Below, piece after piece: positions 1-11,391 of a stretch of 64,000 nt of DNA. The DNA is from Panagrolaimus kolymaensis (Eukaryota > Nematoda > Chromadorea > Rhabditida > Panagrolaimidae). Positions within the stretch are counted from its first letter, which is position 1; each line of letters begins with the position of its first letter. The notes beneath the pieces are model-generated. The model had not been told where the DNA came from and made no database searches. It worked only from the letters and a program-made list of their open reading frames with translations. The position numbers were made by a program, and so were the translations under genes. The stretch is from positions 3,100,001-3,164,000 of the forward strand of contig JAJQJQ010000004.1 of assembly GCA_028622995.1 (NCBI GenBank), given 5' to 3'.

Positions 1-1310
1 CGTTTTATATCTTCACTAAGAGTATGACGCTTACAAAATAAATGGCCCACACTTTCACCTTCTTCAAGCTCAACCAATAGTCCTAATCTAAAATTTTCTG
101 GTTTAACATTATCAAATAATGAGAAAAATATGTTTACCGCTGAGCACAAGTAACATGAAAATTATTTTTACACATTCCAGCTTCGCATGGTACAGTAATA
201 CCTATTCGTGCATTAATGGGATCTTCAATACATGCGTGGCATGGCTTCTTTCCAAATAACCGAAAATCAACTTCTTCGGTACTAATTCCATTAAAATTGA
301 TATTATCGGCATATGTAATTTTAGGAATATATTGGCCGCAAACGATATGAACCCAATTATATCCAATATCAGTTCGTTTAAAAGCTCCATAACGAGATGG
401 ACAACATACGCAATATGGAGGATCAACTAATCCAAACATACAAGGATCACAAAACCATGGAATTTCGGTATCTGTTGCAACGCTATCTGTTCCGTCATCG
501 GATATGCCATGGCATAAAATATGAACAATGATACCACATCTTAAATAAAATAAATAGTCAAAGATTATTTTATAATAATTTTTAATTTTTACCTATCACA
601 TTTTGAAATAGCTAATTCATTTGTTTGAGGCATAAGACAAATGCAACAAAGTTCGGGGTTTTCTTTTTTATGATTTGATTTACCCGCTTCAGATGTACCC
701 GGTTTAATATCATTTGAATCGTGAGTATCATCATCGATATCAACGGTAGAAGATTTTGATGTACCACCATCGTCTTCATCTTCCTGTAATTTTGAAAGGA
801 ATTATAGAAGGAAATTATAATAAACACAACAAACATCATCTTCACTACTCGATGACCCTGAAGAACTACCATGTTCTTCTTTTTCACCTTCCACATCGCT
901 TATAGCAAAATCATTATCGTCTTCCTCGTCACCATCGGGCAAATCATTAAAAAAGTGTTTGGTTGGTTTGATGGTACGTTTACCAGGGGCACGATTAGCT
1001 AAAATAGTAAAATTTTTATTTAAAAGTGTAATTTGGAAGTAATTGATTCATCATAAAAAAGAGGGCCATTTTATAAGTTGAACTTTTGAACAAAGCTTAC
1101 ACAGTTCGAAAGCAATACTTTTTTTTGGGAATTTCTGATGCAAAATGTTTAAATAAATAACAAAAACAAAAAAATAAGTAAATTGCTCATATAAAAAGTT
1201 GTATAAAGTTCATTAAAGGGTAGCTTTAAAAAAAGGCCTTTAAGAGGCCTCTAAAAAGGAAAAAAATGCATACCATTTCGAAGAAAGCTTGCTTTTTCTT
1301 CTTCTGTCAT
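1..1310 (-). CDS. PHF14: PHF14-type PHD-finger protein (5' part; gene continues past the window start)
   Basis: Chromatin reader of the PHF14 family. Predicted exons on the minus strand are 1310-1274, 998-835, 783-593, 539-138 and 87-1. The start ATG at 1310 opens a basic stretch followed by a long acidic Ser/Glu/Asp region. Then comes a PHD finger (CCICLMPQTNELAISKCDRC...H..CHG...WFCDPC), followed directly by an extended PHD with the family signature WVHIVC, ACIEDP.NARIG, CEAGMC, FHVTCAQR and LFCKRH. The PHD-ePHD order and motif spacing match PHF14, which binds histone H3 tails. Splice phases join cleanly at every border. The C-terminal part of the protein lies outside the window. The related BRPF/AF10 families share the PHD-ePHD layout, but the motifs here fit PHF14 better. 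Confidence 0.85.
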
Positions 1311-4300
1311 CTCTTTTCACTGTTATTCCTTATTCCAAAGTAGTAAGCTTAAAAAAATTAAATATTTTATTATTTTTTAAATATATCAATTATCAATATT
1401 AAAAAAAGCTCATTGTTGAAAAAAAGGCCGCGATAATAAAGCACATAGTAAAAACAAGTTGAGCTGCACGGAGTAAAAAAAACTTTGTTCCCAAAAGAAA
1501 ATTATTTTTTATTCGTTCTAAGATTATTTGCGCATCGGGTGCTTTTCTTTAAAGAGGCCATCAAATGTATTTACAAAAACTCAAGGTTTAATAAAAAAAA
1601 TTAAAAGCATCTTTAACTTTTGAAGGATTAGGTTCTAAACGAAATGCAAAATTAACCATGAAAAGTCGATGAAAGACAATGGAATTTAAAAAAGTGAAAC
1701 CTAATCAATAGAAACAAAAAAAGAGGGCAAAAGGCTTGAGCTTTTCTTGTGCAAAAGAAAAATTATAAAAAAAGCACAAAAAATAAAGGCGAATGTTTCC
1801 AACATTAAAAAATGTAAGGTTATTATTTGGGTAATGTTGTCGTACTACCGTTTTGAAGAAAATGAGAAGATTTAAAATGCAGCAGCATTGAATGCGCAAT
1901 TTTGTATTTTAGTTTTTTTAAAGAAAGTAAAGGAAAAAGGATATTGTGTGGATTTGGTTGAAATGGATTTAAAAGGGAAAATGAAAGGATGTATCAGAGA
2001 CGACTACCAAAATGAATCATACTTTTTCTCGGTGGTTTTAATTTAATAAATAATGTCAAAAAAAACTAGTGATACTTTCCCCCAAAAGCAACAACAATGG
2101 CCATGCCCAAAATAATTTTAAAAAATTTATATTATTGATGCTTTGAAAATGGTAAAATCTTATTTATGATGGTCCTTTTTTAGCGCGAGAGAAGCAGAAA
2201 AAAAATGGTTGAAATCTATAGGGAATTGAAATTTGAAATACAGATAAAAATCGAAACTACTAAATTCATTGGATTTTTTGACTCCCGAAATATTTTGGAG
2301 ACAATGTTCAAACGAAAAACGTATCGAAATCTTAGAAAAAAATACAAAAGTAAATACTATAATAATTACTTTGCTCGATGCAAATGGGATGCTGATTCAA
2401 GATAGCAAAATAAAAGTTTTATTCAAGCTTTTTGGAGAAATGAATAAATGGAAAAGCGATACATGCCATAAACAGCTGAAAGTTAAAAGCATAATGAGAA
2501 TCTGTAAATTCACAATTTTGTTTTTGTTTTAAATTTTATAGAATGCTAATTGGTTATTCGTTTCTTTTTTCTTTCCAAACTGTCAAAAAATTTCATGCAT
2601 TCAAGTTTAATCAACTTCTTTGTAGCTTGATTTGATTTTACTTTGAAAATTCGGAAGTTGCATTTTTAGTATAATTTTTGCTTCTTTAATAAAAGCTAAA
2701 ATAGTTTTTGATCTCTTAAAAAAGTGTAAACTCATTCAAAAAATAAATAATTTTTGTTTCTTCATTGATGATTTTTCTTTGAAAAAAATCAAGGAAAACA
2801 AAAACATAAAAAAAATAAGCAACCAATTGTTTTTCGTTCTGTTAAAAAAAATATGCATTGTAATGACCAATTTTTATGGTCATTTCTAGGTAAAATATAA
2901 TCTTTCAGGATTGGTGTAGTCTAAAGATTCATTGAACCTTCATTGAAGTTTTTAAAAATTATCAGACAAATAAAAAAGTGAACACATTCAAACGATTCAT
3001 CAAGAAGAAGCCTCCTCGCACTTTATGTGTTTGTTTTTTTTTCTTCGCTGATTTTTATTTTTTTTTGCAACTTTGCACTTTCAAAACAAAAGAAAGAAAA
3101 GAAAAAATTAAGAAATTTTGTCCATTTTTTTTTTCTTCGCCTTTCCCTTTTTTTCGTAACACAATAAAGTTTCAAAGATTTTAATCAACAACAACAACAT
3201 CTTCTTTTTTTAAAGGAATAATAAATAATAATAAACAAGGCTTTTTTTCTTCGAAGAAAAAAAAACAAACATTTTTAATCAGTTTAAGAAATATAAGAAG
3301 TCTTACATGGGCTGAATGTGTTTTTACTTTGATGATTGCTTTTAAAGTTTTTTTTATTTGTGTTTTTGTTTTGATTTTCTTGAAAATGAAGAAAGGTATT
3401 TTTACGTGACCATTGTAAAATTTAAGCCTTATTTAAGTTAGATGTTTCTGCATATTGAGGTTATTTTTTTATTTTTGTTTGGACCATCACTTTTGCTCGA
3501 TTTTAAATTTCATTTATGAAGTCTTAATTTTCTTGACCTGTTGATTTTCTTTTTGTGTTATATTTTTATTTTAAAAATTAAACTTTGCTTTGATCAAACA
3601 ACTTCCTAAAGAAGCAAGATCTTTTAATATTTGCCATTGTTGAATCAAGGCGACGCTACTAACAGCCATTAAGTTTTTGAATTTAAATCTCATTTTTTAA
3701 ATCAATTAAAAATAATCAGGATAAAAATAATCATAGGAATAAAAGCTAATTTTTTTGCACCACAAAAATGCATTTCTGAGTTTTCAAAATATCTTTATCC
3801 AGGTTAATTTAATTAAAGCTAAATTCCATTTTAAAAACTTGATTCTTCAAATTAATTATGCTCAATTTCATTTTTCTTTCTCGCTAAATTATTTTTATTT
3901 ATAATTTGTCTTCAACTTCGACTTTGATCCAACATTTGGTTATCGTCTCTATTTTTATGTTTTAGTCGCCGCAAAAGATAATTGCATTTTTTTCCAGAAC
4001 AAAACAATTTGGGCGTTGGTCCAATAAAAAGCCAAAGCAACCAACCTTAAGTGGAAGATATTTCACCAGATTGCATCAGACTTGTGAGAGTTAGTGTTAT
4101 GTTTTTGCGCGGACGGCAACATTTTTTATTTCATTTATTTTTTCATTTGAATGCTAAAACAGCCGGTGTCTGTCACGTGCTTATTAAAATAAAATAAAAG
4201 AATCGAGTCGCGACAACGACGACTAACGACTGACCGGAGAAGGATGGCAGAGATTGATTGTGTCTCAAAAAAGAAGAAAAAAAATCAACAAAAAAATTAT

Positions 4301-5470
4301 GATGCAAAGTCAGCTGGTATTCACATGCTCTTTTTTTTTGCTGAAGTATATTTACTTTAATAAAAAGTGGGAGGTGGATGTCTAATGGTATTATCGTAGT
4401 CATTTGGGTTTTAAATTTAATAGCGTTGAAGGCTGTTGTTTATTTATTTCTGGTATCGGTTCTAGTTAAAAGGCTTTTATCGACTGTCTTCGACTTGAGG
4501 GCAAATGTCCTCAAAACGATGGGATGCTTGAACCTAAAATGACCGCAAATAAAAAAAATAAAAAAATTTATGCGAAGATTTTTTTCGAGTATCAAAGGAA
4601 ACTGATAAGCGTAAAATGTGATTGCAAAAAAAAAATGTGTAGCTTTGTCAACCATCTGTGTTTGAGTTAATGAAGTCTCAATTTTTTTTTTCACTTTGTT
4701 ACATTTTTCACTATTTTGTAGTTTCCAACGTTCAACCTTTTTAACACTTTTTAACTTTTAATGAAACTATGTTGTTTAAAATCCACTGAAAAAAATTTTG
4801 ATATTATTCCCATTCAATCAATCATCATAACATGGGATAACCTTACAGCTATGTAAAAAAAAATTGTGACATCCTGCTGTGAAATTGATTTTGAGGTTTT
4901 ATTTGGCAAGAAAGCCAACATTAGTTTTTTTTCTTCTCTCAAGTGCTTTCACCTGTTTTTTTTTTTCAATCGGTTCTAATTAAAAATCATATGACTCATT
5001 TATTGTCTCTCATCGTTTGGGAAATTGATTTAATTAAAAATTTGTAATTTAACCGATAATGTGAAACCATAACCAGCGAAGATGGCTTGCTTCGTCAATA
5101 AATAAGTTAACTTTCTCGAATTTTGATGTATGTATTTTAGCAACAAAAAGTGTTGCAAAAAAATTAAACGCTTGTTTACATTTATTTTTACGGCCAATTT
5201 CTTCAAAGCTTTTTTACCCGACAACAACCATTTTGCCTCTTTTCTTCCCCTCCATAAAAACTATAACTAAGACATTAAAGTTTATACCGAACATACCATT
5301 TAATTGACCTTTAAAGTTTATCTTTTGATTCTTTTCCCCCCAATTGTTTCAAGAAGAGGGTCATCAGACAATTTTTTTCCTTTGTTTTAAACAAACACCC
5401 GTGATTTCATTGTTTTTAAGCATTTTTAACAAGTGATAACACTGAAAAAAATTCTCTAATTTTTGGTTTC
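1311..5470. other. Gene desert, AT-rich, no supported gene
   Basis: About 4.2 kb of strongly A/T-rich sequence with many A and T runs and no convincing exon chain. A fragment near 2269-2530 (+) has coding-like composition but no ATG, no family resemblance and no exon partners. The region probably holds upstream regulatory DNA of the PHD gene (leftward) and of the LC3-like gene (rightward). I see no repeat unit or RNA gene. Confidence 0.5.
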
Positions 5471-5571
5471 AGGCAGCATCCACAACTTTTACGTCTCCAC
5501 CTTTTTTTATTGCAACTTTTTATATTTCGTTTTTGTTTGAATGCAGAATAAACGACGAAGCTCTCAATCGA

Positions 5572-6382
5572 ATGCAGCTGTTAGAAAAAATTATTCAAAA
5601 ATCTGATGATAAACTTCCCATTGAAGATCGACTCCACTCTTCTAAATGCTTTTATTATCCAAATGCTAAAAAATTAAATAATAATAATTCGCTGGAAATT
5701 AATCAACCATTTTTGAGAAATAATAAGAAAAATTTAAATTTAAAATATCGTCAAAAGCTCTCATTTTGTTGTCGAAAAAGTGAATCGGCTTCAATTACAA
5801 GTAAATTTGATGATAAAGTACCGGTGAGAAAATTCCTAAGCTTTTGAGATTTCAATAAAGAATGGAATTTTTAGGTAATAATAGAAAGATTTCGCAATGA
5901 AAAAAGACTCCCTGAACTTGATCGTTGCCAATTTGCAGTGCCGAAAAATGCAACAGTAGGACAATTACAGCATGTCATTAAGTGAGTCTTCAATATTTTT
6001 ACTTATCAACCATCTCTAAATTTAAAAAAAGGAGAAAGACTATTATTTTTTTGTGCAAAATCTAACTTGCAACAACGTCGTATATTCCAACTTTAAACAT
6101 AAAATTTATCAAGAAAAAAGATACAATAGCTGAATCTGCAATTTTCGGCTTGCTTTTCCATCTTTAAAAGCATCTCAAAATAACCTTTCAATATCCCAAT
6201 ATTAAAGCTAATAAATTTTTAGACAACGCCTTGGTGATTATCGTAAAATGGCAGTTTATGTTGTTATAGCAAATTGTGAACTTCCTTCTTTAACTACTCG
6301 ACTTTCTGATCTCTATTCAAAGTATCGTGATGATGATGGATTTTTATATGTGGCATTTTCATCTGAAGATGTATTTGGTTAA
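5572..6382 (+). CDS. lgg-2: LC3/ATG8-family autophagy protein (LGG-2-like)
   Basis: Ubiquitin-like autophagy modifier that is conjugated to phosphatidylethanolamine on autophagosome membranes. Exons 5572-5823, 5875-5981 and 6223-6382. The core shows KVPVIIERF..EKRLPELDRCQF.VP, then QLQHVIKQRL and DDDGFLYVAFSSEDVFG, a close fit to LC3/ATG8. The ORF stops directly after the conserved Gly, so the conjugation residue is already exposed. ATG4 trimming, needed for most ATG8 precursors, would not be required. The N-terminal extension of about 70 residues is Asn/Lys/Ser-rich and longer than in typical LC3. The ATG at 5572 is the first in frame; an upstream acceptor (5471-5472) keeps the frame open back to 5473, so a longer N-terminus is possible. 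The middle (DYRKMAVYVVIANCELPS) is divergent where LC3 usually has QAFFLLVN. Confidence 0.85.
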
Positions 6383-7197
6383 ATTACATATTTGTAAATA
6401 TTTGTAAATAATTTAATTTTAACCACGCAATTATTAGTCTTTCAAACGTGCAACCTTTCTCTTTCATCCTTCGGTGATTTGTCAAAAAGAATTTCTTATT
6501 TATTTGTACAAAATGTTGTTGGTTTTTTCTTGATTTTAATTATTTGTTTAAAACTATTCTTAAATGGTAATGTTAAAATAAAATAAAGTAAAAATAATTC
6601 CGATACTTTGGAAATGGTTGAGAAATTTAATATTCAGCGCAAAATATAAAATCAAAACAAACAATTAATGCTTATTTGTCGTAATAATTACTAGTCTATG
6701 AGCGTCCTAATAAGTTAAAATTCTAATAATAAAAAAATGGGAGAAATATACAACATACAATCACTCACTACCTTCATGCTCAACGTTGAATTAAAAAACT
6801 CTCAATTTTACAGCGAAAGTTGTTTTTTTTTCGAATAAATTTGGCGGCAATAATCTACTGTAGCACAACATCAAACAAGTTTTTTTACTTATTCGTTCTT
6901 TTTTCTCCATTTTCAACAACCAAAAAATGCTTTTTGCAACATTTAATATTGCCATTTTGTTTTTCGTTATTATCTGTTACATACTTTTTACGAAAGTATT
7001 ATTTATTACATCCGCGTTGTTATTGTCTTTTTACGTTATTCGTTACTTTAGAGTCTTTAATTTTCAGATTTGTTTCTTCACATTTGATCATCGGTAAAAG
7101 TTTTCATTTCGTTGGCTAGCTGATCAGCTTCATTTGTTAAAAGCTAAAGGTGGGATTTTATTATTTTATGCTTTTTATGAATACTGTTTGTTTTCAG

Positions 7198-7416
7198 ATG
7201 ATTTCCAAGATGTTCTTCATTTTCTTCATGCTTCTCATCGCCGTTCCTGCCGCTAATGGTGGTCCAATTGCATATGCTCTTTGTCAAGCTGCGTGCGCTA
7301 CTGGTGCTGGTACTATCGCTGGTGCAACAGCTCTTACTGCAACTCCTGCCGCTGCTGCTGCTTATGCTGCATGTCAAAGCGCATGCGCAGCTTTACTTCT
7401 TGCTCCGACTCCTTGA
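7198..7416 (+). CDS. Small secreted C-x3-C...C-x3-C peptide, copy 1
   Basis: 72-residue precursor starting at an ATG directly after a TTTTCAG acceptor, so a 48-bp intron (7150-7197) appears to sit in the 5' UTR. The first ~20 residues are a hydrophobic signal peptide ending near AANG. The mature part begins GGPIAYALCQAAC and is Ala/Thr-rich. It carries two C-x3-C pairs about 30 residues apart and ends LLAPTP. The two pairs resemble helical-hairpin disulfide peptides, but no fold or function is established. Two paralogues at 40324-40539 (+) and 41987-42202 (-) share the GGP(L/I)AYA start, the cysteine spacing and the APTP end. Similar short GP.AY..CQ..C peptides are known to me as uncharacterised proteins in other invertebrates and fungi. 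Confidence 0.8.
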   Translation: MISKMFFIFFMLLIAVPAANGGPIAYALCQAACATGAGTIAGATALTATPAAAAAYAACQSACAALLLAPTP

Positions 7417-7916
7417 TGGTATGAAATGAAGCTTCTAATGGTACTTTGATACAATTTTATTATTTGCTTTTGTTTCGTTTTTGTTATATTGTATGTACAT
7501 AATAAATGTTTTTGTTATTATATTTTACCTGTGATACAGTTCTTACCAGTACAACGAAATTTTTGAATCTTTACAACTTTTCTCATCAACGATAACATCA
7601 AACCTTAAAATGAAAAGTTTATTTCTAAAGCTTTTAAAAAAGATTGTAAGAAAGTTTTGCAAATATTACAAACAATTTTAAAGGTTAAAATATGGACGGC
7701 AAACGCAAAATGCAAGCTCACGAAAGGTTGATTATCAACTGGAATTCAAGGATTTGCTGATGATGCAACGACGCTTACTTACCGTCACCAGCTGTGTCAC
7801 CTTTAATTGCGTTGCAAACAACTACACTAACTACGAAACCGCTGATCCATTGAAACCACTGCATCAAAAATAACAAAAAATAACTTCAAAATCATCCATT
7901 TATTAAAGATAACTAA
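7417..7916. other. Intergenic, no gene seen
   Basis: 3' flank of the small peptide gene, with AATAAA near 7500, followed by A/T-rich sequence up to the stop of the leftward proline-rich gene. No exon or RNA gene is supported. Confidence 0.5.
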
Positions 7917-8469
7917 TTATTTTACAATTGAGAAAAGAATTCCACAAATTCCAGCAAAAGTGTAACAGAAAATTCCAGCAAAAATAAGAATCATTGGAGT
8001 TGAAAATGCAGATTTTAAAGGTTCAGCAGATTTTAATACACGTGCTTCGGAATCATTATTGTTAGCTTTTGATTTTTCACGTTCAGAAGGTTTATTTCCA
8101 GATTTACGATTCCTTGCTTGAGATGCCTCGAGTGAAGTTCCAGATTTACCAGGTGTACGAACTTTCTTTGTTTTATTTCCAGCAGGAAGAGCAAAATGTG
8201 GATTTGTTCGAAGATCGGTTGGTGGAGCATTTGAAGCAATTTTTGAATTTGGATCATCTAAAAGTTAAAGAGATATTAGGGTTTAAAATTATAATTAAAC
8301 AAACCTGGAATTGGTGTTTCTGCTGCCGGTGGTGGTGGAGGAGCTGGCAATGAAGGCGGCGGTGGAGGTGGTAAATCTTTTCCTTCTAAAAAATAAAATT
8401 GTGGAACGTCAGAAATTCAATAAAAATAAACTCACGAAAATCAGCCAATGGTTCGTATTGATCAGCCAT
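7917..8469 (-). CDS. Proline-rich tail-anchored membrane protein A (left member of a divergent pair)
   Basis: 151-residue protein. Exons 8469-8436, 8385-8305 and 8257-7917. It starts MADQYEPLADF, continues with a Pro-rich stretch (LPPPPPPSLPAPPPPP), then a basic, Ser/Asn/Lys-rich region. It ends with a C-terminal hydrophobic segment (TPMILIFAGIFCYTFAGICGIL), which suggests a tail-anchored protein with a cytosolic poly-Pro domain. The first exon is 34 nt, identical in length and phase to the first exon of the divergent neighbour at 8617, whose protein starts MADQYEPLVDF. The two start codons are only 147 bp apart. The pair therefore arose by inverted duplication and probably shares a promoter. 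No known family recognised; poly-Pro could bind EVH1, SH3, WW or profilin. Confidence 0.8.
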
Positions 8470-8616
8470 GAATGTTCTTTTTTTGAGAAAAGAAGTAAAA
8501 AATTTAGCGAATGAAAAAAAATTCTTTCACATGTTTGAAAATTTGCATGTTTCATTTTCCATTGTTTCAACTTTTTTCGTTCGAAAACAAATCATTTGAA
8601 TTTTCAAGTAAAAATC
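8470..8616. promoter_or_regulatory. Shared divergent promoter of the proline-rich pair
   Basis: The 147 bp between the two opposed ATGs is all the space available for both promoters. It is A/T-rich with T and A runs and no clear TATA box. Co-expression of the two genes is an inference from this geometry. Confidence 0.5.
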
Positions 8617-9126
8617 ATGGCCGATCAATATGAACCTTTGGTTGATTTTCGTAAGTTTTTTGTTTGCATTTTTAAACTTTAATATTAAATTTTTTTCAGA
8701 ATCAGCAAATTTACCGCCGCCACCACCACCTCCATCAAAACCAAATCCACCACCTCCAATTGCAACAACACCAGCTCCTCCACCGCCAACACCAGTGGTG
8801 CAATCAACGCCTCAACCATTTGAAGCTGTACAGAAGAAAGAAGAACCTCCACCATTGCCACCTCCACCGCCTGCTCCAAAAGCTGATATTTCAATTCAAA
8901 AATCAACAAAAATTGTAAACAATAATGAAAAGTCTTCTTTCTGTGAGTTTTCATCATTCTTTTAGTGATAGTCTCATTTACAAATCATTGAATAATGCTT
9001 ATGTATGATTTTTACTAACTTCTCACTTCCATTTCAGGTTCTTCATCGATTCCATTTCTGGTTACTGGTGGTATTTTAACAATTATTGGATTAGCACTTT
9101 GTATTTTCACGATAATGTTTTTATAA
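8617..9126 (+). CDS. Proline-rich tail-anchored membrane protein B (right member of a divergent pair)
   Basis: 121-residue protein. Exons 8617-8650, 8700-8942 and 9038-9126. The N-terminus MADQYEPLVDF is nearly identical to protein A at 7917-8469 and is encoded by the same 34-nt first exon. Two Pro-rich blocks follow, separated by a short Gln/Glu/Lys segment. The C-terminus is a single hydrophobic helix (PFLVTGGILTIIGLALCIFTIMFL) running to the stop, a classic tail anchor. The gene is divergent from A across 147 bp. The N-terminal tag and exon phases are conserved while the Pro-rich middle has drifted. Function unknown. A third protein of similar design lies at 22614-23193. Confidence 0.8.
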
Positions 9127-9183
9127 CTTTTTATTTATACGTACAACAACAATGAATAAATATGTACATAAAACAAAATCTTC

Positions 9184-9402
9184 TCATTTCATTAAATCGA
9201 TTGCCAATTCAAGATCACATTTTTCAATAACATCAGATTGACGAATTTTCGCAGCTTCCATCGCACGAATCATAATTTCTTCAGCCAGTATATTTGAACT
9301 TTCATGGAGACGAGTAATTGCTTCAGGTTCGGTTTTAGTTCCAGATTGAATTGATTGAATAAGTTTTGATAAAGTTGATTTATTTACCAATTTTTCGTCC
9401 AT
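9184..9402 (-). CDS. Small histone-fold protein, CENP-X/MHF2-like
   Basis: 72-residue single-exon protein starting MDEKLVNKSTLSKLIQSI and ending DLELAIDLMK. The pattern (a short first helix, then ITRLHESSNILAEEIMIRAMEAAK as a long central helix, then SDVIEKCDLELAIDLM) is that of a histone fold. It fits CENP-X (MHF2), which pairs with CENP-S in the kinetochore CCAN and in the Fanconi FANCM complex. Human CENP-X is about 80 residues, so the length fits. The ATG at 9402 lies just after a TTTTTTAG acceptor (9414-9415), consistent with a spliced or trans-spliced 5' end. A CENP-S or other small histone-fold subunit is the alternative. Confidence 0.55.
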   Translation of the reverse strand: MDEKLVNKSTLSKLIQSIQSGTKTEPEAITRLHESSNILAEEIMIRAMEAAKIRQSDVIEKCDLELAIDLMK

Positions 9403-9811
9403 TTTGTAAAGCCTAAAAAAGATACAGATAAGTAAAAGAAGCATTGTGGAGAAGAATAATTATTAACCTTGATTAAAACCAATGAACTTTATTGAGATTA
9501 CGACGCTGAGATGACCAACAATGAATAAATGAGGACCAAAGCAACAAACAATTGAATGAACACAAAAGTGAAAAAGAAGGAAGACAATTAAAGTTTTTAG
9601 GCTAAAAGCATGCCCATTAGCGTTCAAACATATGAAGCCAAACTTTGCGATCTCCGTGAAAACCGAAAGTTTGAGATAAATAAATTGCAAACCCATTAGA
9701 TCTTGTTTTCCTATTAAAAATAGCAAAAAGGATATCTTTATTATAATCATTTTTTACAATAAATATGGCTTTAAAAGTACAATAAAAAAAACACAGAAAT
9801 ATGTTAGCAAA

Positions 9812-11161
9812 TTACATTAAAGTGCAAACTTTAGTTTTCATTCTTGGATCCTTTCGAACAATTTCACATTGACGACATGCTGGATCGGTTGCAAATAATT
9901 CAGCATCGCTATCTGAATCCGAGTCAACTTTTTTAGTATGATTATTATTATTATAGCTGAGAACAGTGGGAAGGACGTAAGTTTGTTGAGCTCGAAGTCG
10001 CTCATATTCTTCTTCTTGAGCTTTTCGCTTTAAATCTTCTTGTGATTTTTTTAAAGTTTCTAAAGCCTTTGCGGTGGAACCATAATTGATTTCAACGTCA
10101 TTGAGCATTTTATTACCCATCTAAAACAAACCAACAAAAATTATTTAGCTGGTAAAATTTGAAGGAAAAAGCTTACTGGATAATGTTTTACAGTATCAAA
10201 TGAATTTCCGTCGTTGGAACTTAATTCGTCGTCAGCTTCATTAACTTCAACAGAAGAAATTATTCTTTGTGGGGCATTTGAATTCATCAAATTATTATTA
10301 TCATTTCCTTCGTCTTTAATAACATTGTCATCGTACTTTGTTGCATCGACATTATTATCTGCATTTGAAATACCATCAATCGTTTCCGGATTAAGTGGAG
10401 TGGATGATGGACTTCCGGCAGCTTCACTTGAATCGGCGCTTCCGTTTTGGGTTATATCTGGAATATCATTTCGAGGAAGCGTTTCCGGTGATGAGCCTTT
10501 AAAAAAAGGATAAGCTTAATTTTTACGTAAACAAAATTAGAAGAAATACGAGGATTTAAAAGCGTAATTAGCCACATTTAGAAGCAGTTTGTAATCACAA
10601 AATACGGTAATTTCCAAACACTGCATAAAATCTTTTGAGACAAAAAAAGTATACCGTTCATTGAAAGGGTTGAAGCGTTATCACTTTCATCATGATTAAC
10701 GATGCCATTATCATTAATTTCAGATGCTTCTAAAGATGAAATGTAATTCTGATAAATGGGTTTCTCATCTAAAAAATAATAAGCATGTTTAATGGATTAT
10801 TAAAAATCATGGACGCTTACGATTTTCTTTTTCTTCTTTCACACTTTCCTCATTTGATTGTTCGTCCTTTTTACGTCCTCCAGCATGAGTGGATCGCATT
10901 TGGCCTATCATTTCTTTCTGCTTTTGAAGTTCTATTTCTTTAGCATCCAAATCCAAACTGAAATGGTTAACCGCAGTTTAAAAACCAACAAAAAATGGAG
11001 ACAAAAAATTATTGACAAACCTGGAATTCATCTTTCCAAAAAGCTCGACTTTTTAAGATAAATTTAGTTTTTTTTTCTAACACAAACCTTTGACTCTTTT
11101 TGGCTGCTTGAATCCTTTTTATTTCCCCTCTCTTCACTCTAATCCTTAAAGCGTCACACAT
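9812..11161 (-). CDS. Coiled-coil protein with C-terminal CaaX box (CTLM)
   Basis: Not recognised. The exon chain runs from the ATG at 11161 (MCDALRIRVKRGEIKRIQAAKKSQ) through a charged helix (LDLDAKEIELQKQKEMIGQMRS) and an acidic Ser/Asn/Asp-rich middle (about 10774-10214). A final exon (10120-9812) carries a coiled coil (ALETLKKSQEDLKRKAQEEEYERLRAQQ) and ends ...PACRQCEIVRKDPRMKTKVCTLM. The last four residues C-T-L-M fit a farnesylation CaaX signal, with two upstream cysteines that could be palmitoylated, so a membrane-tethered, largely disordered protein is likely. Paralemmins share this plan (N-terminal coiled coil, lipidated C-terminus), but I see no sequence match strong enough to name it. 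Confidence 0.65.
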
Positions 11162-11391
11162 TTTTTACTTTAGCTAAAATTAAAGCCATCTTTCTTTTTT
11201 AGGGTTAAAAAATGTTTTCAATGGCGTGACCAAGGCAATTTTATTATTATACACGAATAAATTATTACTATGTACATAGTTTCATTTATAAAAAAAGACA
11301 ATGCAAAAAGTAATAACAAACAAAAGAATATTTATAAACAAAAACACATAATTTGCAAAAAAAACAAAGATTATTTGAGATCATTAACAGA

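Noticed and set aside
2205..2532. Possible exon with coding-like composition in the left desert
   Set aside because: No ATG-led model, no splice partners and no recognisable motif; could be a decayed fragment.
7144..7377. Minus-strand Ser/Thr/Cys-rich ORF opposite the small peptide gene
   Set aside because: Shadow of the Ala-rich codons (GCT/GCA) of the plus-strand gene; no start context or splice sites.
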